64,000 nucleotides of DNA from assembly GCF_011044995.1 (NCBI RefSeq), contig NZ_JAAKZW010000011.1, forward strand, positions 1 to 64,000, in the 5' to 3' direction. How positions within the stretch are numbered: the stretch's first letter is position 1; every line of letters starts with the position of its first letter. Below are positions 34,816 to 43,027 of the stretch, in pieces. The DNA comes from Streptomyces mesophilus. GTDB lineage: Bacteria > Actinomycetota > Actinomycetes > Streptomycetales > Streptomycetaceae. Both the position numbers and the translations under genes were made by a program. Under the pieces are notes generated by a model. The model saw nothing but the letters and a program-made list of their open reading frames with translations. It was not told the DNA's origin and made no database searches.

Positions 34816-36167
34816 GTGGCAGCGCCCAGAGAGCCCAACTCCCGTCTGCGCGAGACCATCGAGGCCGTCGGCTGCACCTTCGAGGCCCTCGCCAAGGACG
34901 TCCGCCGCGTCGCCGCGGAGAACGGCGAGATGCTGCAGACCAACAAGTCGGCCATCTCCCACTGGGTAAGCGGAGCCCGTCAGCCCACCGGCAGGACCGG
35001 CCAGTACCTTGCCGAAGCCCTCTCCCGCCGGTCGCACAGGACTATCACGCAGGTCGAGATCGGCCTGGCCGCCCCGGAATCCGTGGCTGTCGAACCGGAC
35101 CAGGATCCGGTCCTCGCCGCTACCGACCTCGGTCGCGCCGACGTCGAACGCCGCCGCTTCCTCGCCATCGCCGCCTTCACCACCGCCGGCGTCGCCATGC
35201 CGCTCGCCTACGACCATGAGGCCGCCGCCCGAATGCTCCGCGCCCGCACCGGCACGACCCTGGTGGGCGCGGAGGACGTGGACGTCGTACGGCAGATCAC
35301 CGCGGCCTTCAGCGCCGCCGACGAACGCCTGGGTGGAGGCCACGGCCTGACCACCGTGACCGCCTACCTCGCCGACACAGCCGCCCCCATGCTCCGCGCC
35401 CGCTTCCCGACCGATGCGTTACGCCGGGCTGCCTTCGGCGCGGTGGCCGAACTCGCCTACCTGGCAGGCTGGAAGCACCACGACCTCGGCCAGGAGGGCG
35501 CCGCCCAGCGCTACTACCAAGTCGGCTACCAGCTCGCCTGCGAAGCCGACCCGCACGGCCACGCCGCCTGGATGATGCGCGCCCTCGCCCACCAGGCCCT
35601 CAGCCTCAAACAGCCCCACCACTGCATCGACCTCGCCGAAGCCGCGCTCGCCGACGGCCTCGGCCACATCGACGGCCAGACCGAGGCCCTGCTCCACATC
35701 ACCCACGCGCGTGCGTACGCGGCCACCGGCGAGCGACCACACGCCGCCCGCGCCCTACTCGCCGCGGAAGACGCCCTGCTCCGCGAGGACGGCCCGCAGC
35801 CCAGCTACTCCCGCGTCAGCGGCCCGGCACCGTCGCCAGCCACACCGCCCGCACCCTCACCGACCTCGCCGATCACGTCGGCACCGAACAGCAGCACCGC
35901 GACGCCCTCACTCGTTGGGATACCGAGAAGTACAAGCGCGTTCACGCCCTCACGTATGCCGACCTCGGCGACAGCCTCGCGGCACAGACCCGCGCCGATG
36001 AAGCGGTCGCCGCCTGGTCCCAGTCCGTGACGCTGATGGAGGGCATGACCTCCGACCGCACCCGCAAGGCGATCACGTCACTGCGTTCCACCCTCGCGAT
36101 CTACCAACGGCGCAAAGTGCCCGGAGCCGTCGAGCTCGCCCGCCGCGCGCGCGAAGTACTCACCTAA
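34816..36167 (+). pseudogene. XRE-family regulator with TPR-like domain, frameshifted
   Basis: Starts at GTG 34816 with GGAGGGATC upstream. Residues about 10-70 form an XRE-like HTH (NKSAISHWVSGARQPTGRTGQYLAEAL); an RRRFLAIAAFTTAGV segment and a TPR-like helical array follow. At about 35824-35828 one base is missing; the frame VASHTARTLTDLADHVGTEQ to GAVELARRAREVLT then continues to TAA 36165-36167. In full-length relatives these pieces form one protein of about 450 residues. It is followed after one base by a NUDIX gene, a pairing common in Streptomyces. The shift may be a sequencing error. Confidence 0.75.
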
Positions 36168-36168
36168 C

Positions 36169-36702
36169 ATGCCCAACAACCGGCCGACGAAGGGACGCAC
36201 AGTGGCTCAACCGATCACCGACAACCAGCCCAAAGGACTCAAGCCCGCCCTCGAATCCATGACCCTGCTGGTCGCTGCCGTCATCGTCCACGACAAGGTC
36301 GAAGGGCGCGTCGTCCTCCTCCAACGCAGCCAGAACGCCAAGTTCGCCCAGGGCATGTGGGACCTGCCCGTCGGAAAGAGTGAACCCGGCGAACCCATCA
36401 CCGAAACCGCGGTGCGCGAGCTCTTCGAGGAGACCGGTCTGACGGTGAAGCCAGAGTCCCTCAAAGTCGCCCACATCATCCACGGGGCATGGGGGGTTGA
36501 GGCCCCCAACGGCTTCCTCACCGTTGTTTTCGCAGCCCACGAGTGGACCGGTGCCCCCGAGAACCGCGAGCCGCGGAAGCACGCCCAGGTCCGCTGGATC
36601 GACATTGGCTCCATCCCCGAGGAGTTCGTGGACACCACTGCCAGTGCCCTCCACCGCTACCTCGACGGTGGCGCGGAGGTCTCCCTCAACGGCTGGCAGT
36701 AG
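36169..36702 (+). CDS. NUDIX hydrolase
   Basis: A 177-residue protein whose ATG lies one base after the TAA of the upstream regulator, so it is coupled to it. The Nudix box is intact: GKSEPGEPITETAVRELFEETGL, with the RELFEE metal-binding core. NUDIX enzymes hydrolyse a nucleoside diphosphate linked to another moiety. The N-terminal 25 residues are polar and not part of the fold, and a later start is possible. Substrate unknown. Confidence 0.88.
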   Translation: MPNNRPTKGRTVAQPITDNQPKGLKPALESMTLLVAAVIVHDKVEGRVVLLQRSQNAKFAQGMWDLPVGKSEPGEPITETAVRELFEETGLTVKPESLKVAHIIHGAWGVEAPNGFLTVVFAAHEWTGAPENREPRKHAQVRWIDIGSIPEEFVDTTASALHRYLDGGAEVSLNGWQ

Positions 36703-36736
36703 CGGATACGCCTCCCACTGATGCTCCTATTGGCTG

Positions 36737-37130
36737 TCAAGCGGCTTGAAGCCAGGCGCGGTAGGCGCGGGCGAAGTTGTCGTCGCGGCGGATTCCTCGC
36801 TCGATGCTGGAGATGGTGGCAGGCCAGACTCCGAGGTGGTGTGCGGCTGCGGATGTCCGGCCGCGGCCCAGCCCGAACCGCCGGTGGGCCTGATTCCCAG
36901 CGGCCCGAACTCGTCGAACGCGAAGACCCGGTCGGGGAACCGGTCCAGGACGTGCTCGATCCGGTCGAGCTTGGCGTCGCGGTCGGGGTCCGGCGACTCC
37001 TTCCATGCCTTCGTGCGCTGGAAGGTGACGCCGCGCCGGGCGAACAGGCGCCGTAACGCCTCGCGGCCGATACGAATGACCCGGCAGCGAGCATCTCGGC
37101 GGTGACTTTGCTGGCCTTCACTTCACCTAA
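36737..37130 (-). pseudogene. IS630-family transposase remnant with internal deletion
   Basis: The minus strand reads GVTFQRTKAWKESPDPDRDAK, LDRIEHVLDRFPDRVFAFDEFGPLGIRPTGGSG, a typical IS630-type transposase core around the first DDE Asp, preceded in another frame by TLGEVKASKVTAEML. Directly after GSGWAA it joins a different tail (ISSIERGIRRDDNFARAYRAWLQAA, stop at 36737), so the catalytic C-terminal part was deleted. No terminal repeats identified. Confidence 0.65.
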
Positions 37131-37322
37131 GGTCGGCTTGAGAAGTTGCGGATGATGCCCTCGGCCCGCTCGTACGAGGTGTCCTCGTCGAGCTCCGCGA
37201 TGCCGAGCCAGCGGTCCAGGCGGAACGACATGGTGACCGCACTCGTCAACCTGGTGGAGGATGCTTGGTGCGGGCCTAGATTTGGTGTCCACGAACGAGC
37301 GTGGTCGCGTGGGAGGAACGTT

Positions 37323-37838
37323 ATGGATGCCGGAACTTCGGCTGTGCTCGCGGGCGGTATCGCTGGGGCGGTGTCGCTGGGCGGCACCTGGATCACGTAT
37401 CGCCAGTCCAAGCAACAGACGAAAACAGAGGCCCAACTTCAGCTCCGCGAACCCCGGAAACGCACGTATAGCGACTTCCTGCTCGCTTCCCGGGAAGCCC
37501 TCAATGCGCTTGCCCATCTGTGGGAAGAGGAGACACGGGAGGCTGACGGAGGGCGTATCGAGTCCACGATTGACGAACACCGTCCTGCGTTGCAACGCGC
37601 CCTTGCTGCGGTGAGCTTGGAAGGCCCCGAGGCCGTCAGTGACGCTGCCAACAAGGCCGTGAAAGCCTTCGGAGACCTGCACCATACAGCTCTCATCTGG
37701 AACGCGAGCGGGGGCGACACACACGACGACGGCAGGCCAGTCGGTTTCGGTGACGACTACACCCACGACATCAGGGCGGCACTGGACCACTACTTGAAGG
37801 AAGCACGTAATTCCCTGGCCACATCTGCAGACAGGTAG
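37323..37838 (+). CDS. Membrane-anchored hypothetical protein
   Basis: A 171-residue protein from ATG 37323. One Ala/Gly-rich helix (residues 6-24, AVLAGGIAGAVSLGGTW) anchors it, followed by a helical cytoplasmic-type domain with LREPRKRTYSDFLLASREALNAL and a C-terminal Asp-rich segment. Similar proteins occur in Streptomyces without known function. No neighbour gives context. Confidence 0.65.
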   Translation: MDAGTSAVLAGGIAGAVSLGGTWITYRQSKQQTKTEAQLQLREPRKRTYSDFLLASREALNALAHLWEEETREADGGRIESTIDEHRPALQRALAAVSLEGPEAVSDAANKAVKAFGDLHHTALIWNASGGDTHDDGRPVGFGDDYTHDIRAALDHYLKEARNSLATSADR

Positions 37839-38239
37839 CAACGCGGTCGCTGATGGATGTCGTTGGGCGTGGCTGGTCACACTTCTTCGCAAGAGACGGC
37901 CCAGGAAGCTAATCGAGCAAGGTTGACCGCACACGAACCCGGTCGCCACGACGCTCAGCGGATGAGGCCACTACACAGCCCCGGTGTGCATCGTGGGCGA
38001 TCAGAACGAGCAGCACAGTGACCAGCGGGAGCGAAAGAACCGCACCGCCAGCTCCGCCTGAGCAGCTAACCCGGGCGCTGAACGGCCCGCGGCGCTGAGT
38101 TCAAGCCCGCACCCGTGCGCCCAGCTCCGCGGCCGTCATCCAGTGCATCTACGGGCAGGTCTATTCGCCACCTTGCAAAACGTGCCAGACGTCCGTCAAC
38201 CTTCAAGGCGTACCCCACGTCCAGAGCGGACTGTGCTCT
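37839..38239. other. Intergenic, no supported gene
   Basis: 400 bases between a rightward gene end and a leftward gene end. Only short shadow frames; no hairpin of note was found. Confidence 0.4.
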
Positions 38240-38794
38240 TTACCAGATGCCGTCGATGAACTCTTCGAAGGTCAGGTGCCACTGCGACTCCTCGTCCTCG
38301 AAGGGCAGCGGGTCAAACGCGATGATGTGGGCGCGCAGGGCATCCACGCGCTCTTCCCTGTCCTCATCGTCGCTGTCTTCCAGCTCTTGCTGGAGCAGCT
38401 GGAACTGGGTCAGCGCATAGACGAGTGACTCGGCGTCGCGGTGCAGGGGCTTGCAGACGAGTCCCTGCTCGCTGTCGCCGAGGGCATAGATCGTGCCTGT
38501 TTCCGGGGCGAGGGCGAGCGTGGTGTCGGCGAACATGGCGAGTACCAGCCAGTCGTGGCTCTCCTTGGGGACCGTGCCCTTGTCTGCGTACCACTGCCTG
38601 AGGTTGATCGAGTCGTCGGCGCGCAGGCTGGCCTTGGACATGAACCATTCGGTGTCGGGCAGGCCAATGCCGCTCAGCAACTGTGCGGTGCGATCGTTCA
38701 GTTGGTGGTGCGGGGAGCTGTAGCGGGGGAAGTAGACGACACCCGTCAGCCCAAACGCGGCGCGTACCTCGTCCGCGGAAACGACGAAGTTCAT
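38240..38794 (-). CDS. SUKH-4-type immunity protein (cognate of the deaminase toxin)
   Basis: A 184-residue protein from ATG 38794, 41 bp after the toxin gene and in the same direction. The pattern fits the SUKH-4 family: LTGVVYFPRYSSPH, LLSGIGLPDTEWFMSK, WLVLAMFADTTLALAPETGTIYALGD, then a helix and an acidic loop (DSDDEDREERVD). SUKH proteins act as immunity to nuclease and deaminase toxins. Its position immediately downstream of a predicted deaminase toxin makes it the probable specific inhibitor. Confidence 0.8.
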   Translation of the reverse strand: MNFVVSADEVRAAFGLTGVVYFPRYSSPHHQLNDRTAQLLSGIGLPDTEWFMSKASLRADDSINLRQWYADKGTVPKESHDWLVLAMFADTTLALAPETGTIYALGDSEQGLVCKPLHRDAESLVYALTQFQLLQQELEDSDDEDREERVDALRAHIIAFDPLPFEDEESQWHLTFEEFIDGIW

Positions 38795-38835
38795 ACGGGA
38801 ACCCTAGCATTCTGTCGAACCGGTGAGTAAGTCAT

Positions 38836-40362
38836 CTAGCGGCCATGGTGGGCTTGTAGCTCTTCCATGTATTTTTGGTGCTCGATATCACGCTTGTGCC
38901 GACCGACGTCCTGGTCGTAGGTGTTGGCGTGATGCACGGTGTCCGCCTCTTTGAAGTATTTGGCTAGCCATGCATCGCACCGCGGTCTTTTTTGGCATGG
39001 CTCGCGCTCGGTGAAGACTTCCTGCAGGCCGTCTTGTTTCTCGTTGTGCAAAAGGGGATAGCCGATGGAGCGCTCTGAGTGCAGGCTCTTTTCGGAGTAG
39101 CCGACGAGGATGCTCTCACCGCGTCCGTCGGGGTCGATGTACCGTCCGGCGGCGTAGTTGTTTCCCTTGTAGTCGTCGCGGGCGTAGCGGGCCAACTGTG
39201 TGGCTTGGCCTAGCTCGTCGGTGTAGGGGTCGACCTTGGTCGATGTCACCTTCTTCGTGTCGGTGTCCGAGACGCTGTACTCTTCGCGCTCTCCTCGCGT
39301 GGACGGGCGGTATGCCTTGCCATCGTTGAGGATGCCGTCCAGGCGCGTCTTGTCGGTCGAGTCCAGGGCTTTGAGGTCGCCGTCGGCTTCCAGTCGGCGA
39401 ACGGTTCCGTCCGCGTCCAGAAGGTACATGCGGACGTCCTTGCAGCTGTCGATGTTCTCCTTGACCTTCTTGTCGGTCTTCTTCTGGTCCTTCTTGGCCT
39501 TGTCGATGTCGGCGCCGTGCTTCTCCAGCACGGCGACGGTCTCGTCCGTCTTCTTCTCGACGGCGTCCTCGGCCTTGTCCATGACGGTCGCGAGCTTGTG
39601 GAAGCGGCTGTCCTTCTTGACCGAGGTGCGCCGCTTGCCGCCGCCGGTTTTGTGCTGCTGCTTCTTCTTGTCGAAGTTGCGCTTGGTCTCGTCGTAGCCG
39701 CCGGATGCCTTGTCGAATTCGTCGAATTCGATGACCAAGTCCGTGGCCATGTCCGCTGATCCGGACACGTAGTCGCCGGCTTTGACGTCGTCATGGGCGT
39801 CGAGCTTGTCGGTGAAGAGGTCCTCGATCTTCGCGAGGATCTTTGCCTCGATCTTGTCCGTCACGACCTCGGTGATTTGCTCGACCGCGTAGTCGATCGC
39901 TTCGTGGAGGGCGATGCGGCAGGCAGCGATGGCGGCTGCACTGAGCAGTCCGCTGAGTCCTGCGGTGAAGAACATGCCGATGACGCCGGCCGTCGCGGCC
40001 GCGGCTGTCGCACTGAGTTCGGCGATACAGGCGATCTTGCAGCCTTCGATGAAGCCGGCACAGTCATCCAGGGCGTCGGCCAGGTCGTCCAACGATCGGG
40101 AGAACGTCGCGAGATCTCTGGTGGTCAGCTTGCCCCAGCGCCGGTCGATGGCCTGGACGGTCGCGCCCTTGCTTTTGCCCGCCACGAGGTGGGAGCAGGC
40201 CCGATTGCCTTGGGTGATGGCATCGTTGATGCCTTCGGCAAGGTGGCGGTAGTCCTTGGCGGTGTCGCGGACCTCATCTTCGTCAATGTTCGGCCAGTTC
40301 ACGCCGACCAGGTCGAGGACCTCTACCAGTTCGTCGGGCAGCGTCTTGCCCACGTGTTTCAT
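38836..40362 (-). CDS. Polymorphic toxin: CpnT-like N-terminus, deaminase-type C-terminus
   Basis: A 508-residue protein from ATG 40362. Residues 1-180 resemble the helical WXG100-like/CpnT N-terminal domain of type VII-secreted toxins (LVGVNWPNIDEDEVR, RRWGKL), with a hydrophobic Ala-rich segment around 115-150. Residues about 220-320 are a Lys-rich coiled coil. The C-terminal 90 residues hold deaminase-fold motifs: H428-S-E430 (zinc ligand and catalytic Glu) and P455-C456-x5-C462. This matches the nucleic-acid/nucleotide deaminase toxins of polymorphic systems, which deaminate cytosine or adenine in DNA, RNA or nucleotides of rivals. There is no signal peptide, which fits type VII export. 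The SUKH gene follows. The target base is not deducible. Confidence 0.8.
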   Translation of the reverse strand: MKHVGKTLPDELVEVLDLVGVNWPNIDEDEVRDTAKDYRHLAEGINDAITQGNRACSHLVAGKSKGATVQAIDRRWGKLTTRDLATFSRSLDDLADALDDCAGFIEGCKIACIAELSATAAAATAGVIGMFFTAGLSGLLSAAAIAACRIALHEAIDYAVEQITEVVTDKIEAKILAKIEDLFTDKLDAHDDVKAGDYVSGSADMATDLVIEFDEFDKASGGYDETKRNFDKKKQQHKTGGGKRRTSVKKDSRFHKLATVMDKAEDAVEKKTDETVAVLEKHGADIDKAKKDQKKTDKKVKENIDSCKDVRMYLLDADGTVRRLEADGDLKALDSTDKTRLDGILNDGKAYRPSTRGEREEYSVSDTDTKKVTSTKVDPYTDELGQATQLARYARDDYKGNNYAAGRYIDPDGRGESILVGYSEKSLHSERSIGYPLLHNEKQDGLQEVFTEREPCQKRPRCDAWLAKYFKEADTVHHANTYDQDVGRHKRDIEHQKYMEELQAHHGR

Positions 40363-40448
40363 CTCCCCCGTGACACATCAGTTGCTTCTGCATAGGCCAC
40401 GACGTGACGAGCGGTCAACGCCGTGATCAACATCTGGCCACCCTGCGC

Positions 40449-42083
40449 TCAGCAGGGGGTGAGACACACCAACGTTTCGTCAGTGCCGACCAGGACGTCC
40501 CCGTTGGACAACGCGGCCACCGAGCGCACGGGCGCCCCGGGGCGAAAGAAGCGCACCGCTGGCGCGGAGTGCACCGCCGCGTACTCCACCAGACCGTCCT
40601 CCCAGCCGATCACCAGCACCGGCCCGTCAGCAGTACGAGCGGCGGACAGGGCCGTCACGGCGCAGTTCCGTTCCCGCAGCGCAGAGGCCAAGGGCTTACG
40701 TCCGGGCGCCCACATCCGCACGCGCCCGTCGTGGCCTCCGCTGTAGAAAAGCAGGGCGCCTTCGGCCACTTCGACTCCGGCCAGGGCCGTCACCGCACCC
40801 GTGTGAAGAGCCTGATGGGCGACATCAACCGTGTCATCGTGGCGCGTCAGCACCCGCACGGTGCCGACGCGGTCCCCGTACGCGAGCGACTCCCCCACGT
40901 GGGCGGCGGCGGTGGCGGGCGCCTCGATGGCGCTCACCAGCCGTTCCAGTGGCTTAAGGGCGGTCTCCAGCAGGCTCGAAAGCCCCGTGGTGCGCGGCAC
41001 CAGCGGATTGAGACGGTGCTGCATGCGGCCGTGGCCGTCGAGCACGGCCAGGTCGCCGGTCGGCCCGAACGCCAGCTGCGCGGCGCCGAACACCGGCTGC
41101 GGCAACCGGCCGTGGGATGCGCCGGTTTCTGCGGCGACCAGTCGCACGACACCCTGGTGATCGATGACCGCCACGCTGCCGGACGCGGGACACACTCCCA
41201 ACGCCCACGCGGGGCCGGGCCACGGTGGTCTGATGTCACCGCGTACCCGCTTCCAGCGCACGCTCCACGGTGCACCGTGAGCTAGTTCCTGCAGTTCATC
41301 CGCCAACCGCGGATCGGCGTCGTCCCCCAAGGCTGCCCACAGCACCAGGGCGCGCTCAGCTGCTGAACAGGGCCGCGTCAGGGCGCCACCAGCACGCAGC
41401 CACGCGGCGCGCAATCCGCCGTGCGATGCCTCGGACCGCCCGTAAGAGGCGGTCACCCACCCTGGATCGCCGGCGCACACGGAGCGCGGGTCATCCAGCT
41501 CCACCGGGCCGTCCGCACCGCCAGACGGCGCATCGAGCGGCGCTGTCGGCGCCGACGCCGCCCACGCGGCGTGGCGCTGCGCATCCCGCCACTGCGGCTC
41601 CCGCAGATCCATCACCGCAGGATTCAGCGCCAACAACGGCGCCGGCACTTCGCGGGCTTCGACAATGAGCCGAACGTGCTCCAACTGGGCGAGTGCACCT
41701 ATCAGTTCTTCGATCGCCTCAGGGGTGTACGAGTGATGCAAGTCAGGCATGACGATCACGGTCCGGCGCCGGTCGGCAGCGACCTTCGCGATCAGGTCTC
41801 CTGGCGTGCGGGCGGCGGAACCCAACTGCTCGGCCAGCAACCACGCAGCCGTCGACGCCGACTGTCCGGCCAACGGAACAAGCCCGTGGATGCGCCGTTC
41901 GACCACCGTGTCCGGCCGCGTCGCCTGTTCGGCCAGCCACGCCAAAAACATCGACTTGCCACACCCCTCATCACCACTGATCACGCAGACCCGCGGCGCA
42001 TGGGGATCACGCAGCCATCCCAGGATCGCCACGCCGGCGGGCTCGCGCCCTGCCGGGGGTGCAGGCCACACCCGGGCCCTCAC
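40449..42083 (-). CDS. P-loop NTPase with WD40/propeller-like C-terminus (STAND-like)
   Basis: A 544-residue protein beginning at GTG 42083, overlapping the upstream stop by 4 bases (GTGA). Walker A is GDEGCGKS (37-44) and Walker B is VIVMPDL with D114, followed by helices as in STAND/AAA-type switch ATPases. From about residue 290 the chain becomes a series of WD40/propeller-like blades (VAVIDHQGVVRLVAAETG, LAVLDGHGRMQHR, LFYSGGHDGRVRMWAPG, VLVIGWEDGLVEYAAVH, GDVLVGTDETLVCLTP). NTPase plus propeller is the plan of signal-sensing switch proteins. It is coupled to the SUKH/deaminase-like gene and probably works with it, either as a sensor or as a regulator. Confidence 0.75.
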   Translation of the reverse strand: MRARVWPAPPAGREPAGVAILGWLRDPHAPRVCVISGDEGCGKSMFLAWLAEQATRPDTVVERRIHGLVPLAGQSASTAAWLLAEQLGSAARTPGDLIAKVAADRRRTVIVMPDLHHSYTPEAIEELIGALAQLEHVRLIVEAREVPAPLLALNPAVMDLREPQWRDAQRHAAWAASAPTAPLDAPSGGADGPVELDDPRSVCAGDPGWVTASYGRSEASHGGLRAAWLRAGGALTRPCSAAERALVLWAALGDDADPRLADELQELAHGAPWSVRWKRVRGDIRPPWPGPAWALGVCPASGSVAVIDHQGVVRLVAAETGASHGRLPQPVFGAAQLAFGPTGDLAVLDGHGRMQHRLNPLVPRTTGLSSLLETALKPLERLVSAIEAPATAAAHVGESLAYGDRVGTVRVLTRHDDTVDVAHQALHTGAVTALAGVEVAEGALLFYSGGHDGRVRMWAPGRKPLASALRERNCAVTALSAARTADGPVLVIGWEDGLVEYAAVHSAPAVRFFRPGAPVRSVAALSNGDVLVGTDETLVCLTPC

Positions 42084-42949
42084 GGGCGCGCCCGCTCTGC
42101 CGTGTAGAGGATCAACTCCTTGAGTCCAGCCTCGCGCGATTCAGCTGTATCCCCGTAGTCGAAGCTGTGGGTGAACTGCGCCTGGGGAAACGCGCGCGCC
42201 ATCCACGCAGCGCAGTAGTGGCCGGGCATCATGCACGCTTCCAGCTCCCCGTACACGCGTGTGACCTGCTGACTATCGACGCCCGCATCGGTGAGCTGGC
42301 GCCAGATCAGCTCTTCCGGATGCAGCTTTCCAGGGCCGGTGGCGTCGGTGACGATGTGCTTGTCACCACTGGCGTCGACGTACTCGATCGCCGCCGAGAA
42401 GCCGATGTTGAGCGTGTGCCGCACATCGTCCAAGACGCGCGGCCACCAGCTCTCGCGCTCGTCGAACGCGCGCGGATCCCTCGCCCGCAGCTCAGCATTC
42501 AGCTCGCGAAACGCAGCCGCTCCCACCGCAAGATCCGTGGATGCAGCAATCACGCTCAAGCGTCGATCCAACGCAGCCAGACACTCACCGAACACCGAAA
42601 CATCCGTGTTCACGAACATGCCCGGCCACGTGCGGTCCAAGAAGACGGCCTGCACGACACCGTCCTCACGCACCGCCAGGTGCGCCAGCCCGTCCGAACC
42701 CAGGCGCACCCAACGGGCCCACCCCTCATCGCAGCGCAGCCCGTGGTGCCCGCCATACAGCCCCAGCGTCACGCCGTCACTCTCGCCTGCGGCCACGAAA
42801 TACGGAGCCACCACCACCGGCACGCCGACGTCCTCGAGCACGTCACGGGCGCGTTCGTCCACCGACGAGCCAAGACTCGACAGCGACAAGCGCCGCAGCC
42901 CCTCCCTGCCAAAGTGTTCAGCGGCCGCGTGTGGAGTCTGACCCGACAT
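42080..42949 (-). CDS. SUKH-4-like domain fused to deaminase-like domain
   Basis: A 289-residue protein from ATG 42949. Residues about 25-170 look like a SUKH-4 immunity fold (VPVVVAPYFVA, GLAHLAVREDGVVQAVFLD, FVNTDVSVFGECLAAL). Residues about 180-289 carry deaminase-type motifs: H210-P-E212-E213 and C239-x6-C246 in ELEACMMPGHYC, then FTHSFDYGDTAESREAG. These spacings match the HxE/Cys-pair zinc site of the nucleic-acid deaminase superfamily, though the Pro before the first Cys is Ala. It may be an active deaminase, or a non-catalytic copy serving as antidote. Its 4-bp overlap with the NTPase gene shows they function together. Confidence 0.7.
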   Translation of the reverse strand: MSGQTPHAAAEHFGREGLRRLSLSSLGSSVDERARDVLEDVGVPVVVAPYFVAAGESDGVTLGLYGGHHGLRCDEGWARWVRLGSDGLAHLAVREDGVVQAVFLDRTWPGMFVNTDVSVFGECLAALDRRLSVIAASTDLAVGAAAFRELNAELRARDPRAFDERESWWPRVLDDVRHTLNIGFSAAIEYVDASGDKHIVTDATGPGKLHPEELIWRQLTDAGVDSQQVTRVYGELEACMMPGHYCAAWMARAFPQAQFTHSFDYGDTAESREAGLKELILYTAERARP

Positions 42950-43027
42950 GTATGAACGCCTTCCCGTGCATGATCACCGCACCGACCCTACCCACCCGAG
43001 CGAGGAGTCCGGGACACGGCCATGCCG

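Noticed and set aside
40404..41285. Long plus-strand frame opposite the NTPase gene
   Set aside because: The minus strand has Walker motifs and propeller repeats; the plus-strand translation is an Arg/His-rich shadow.
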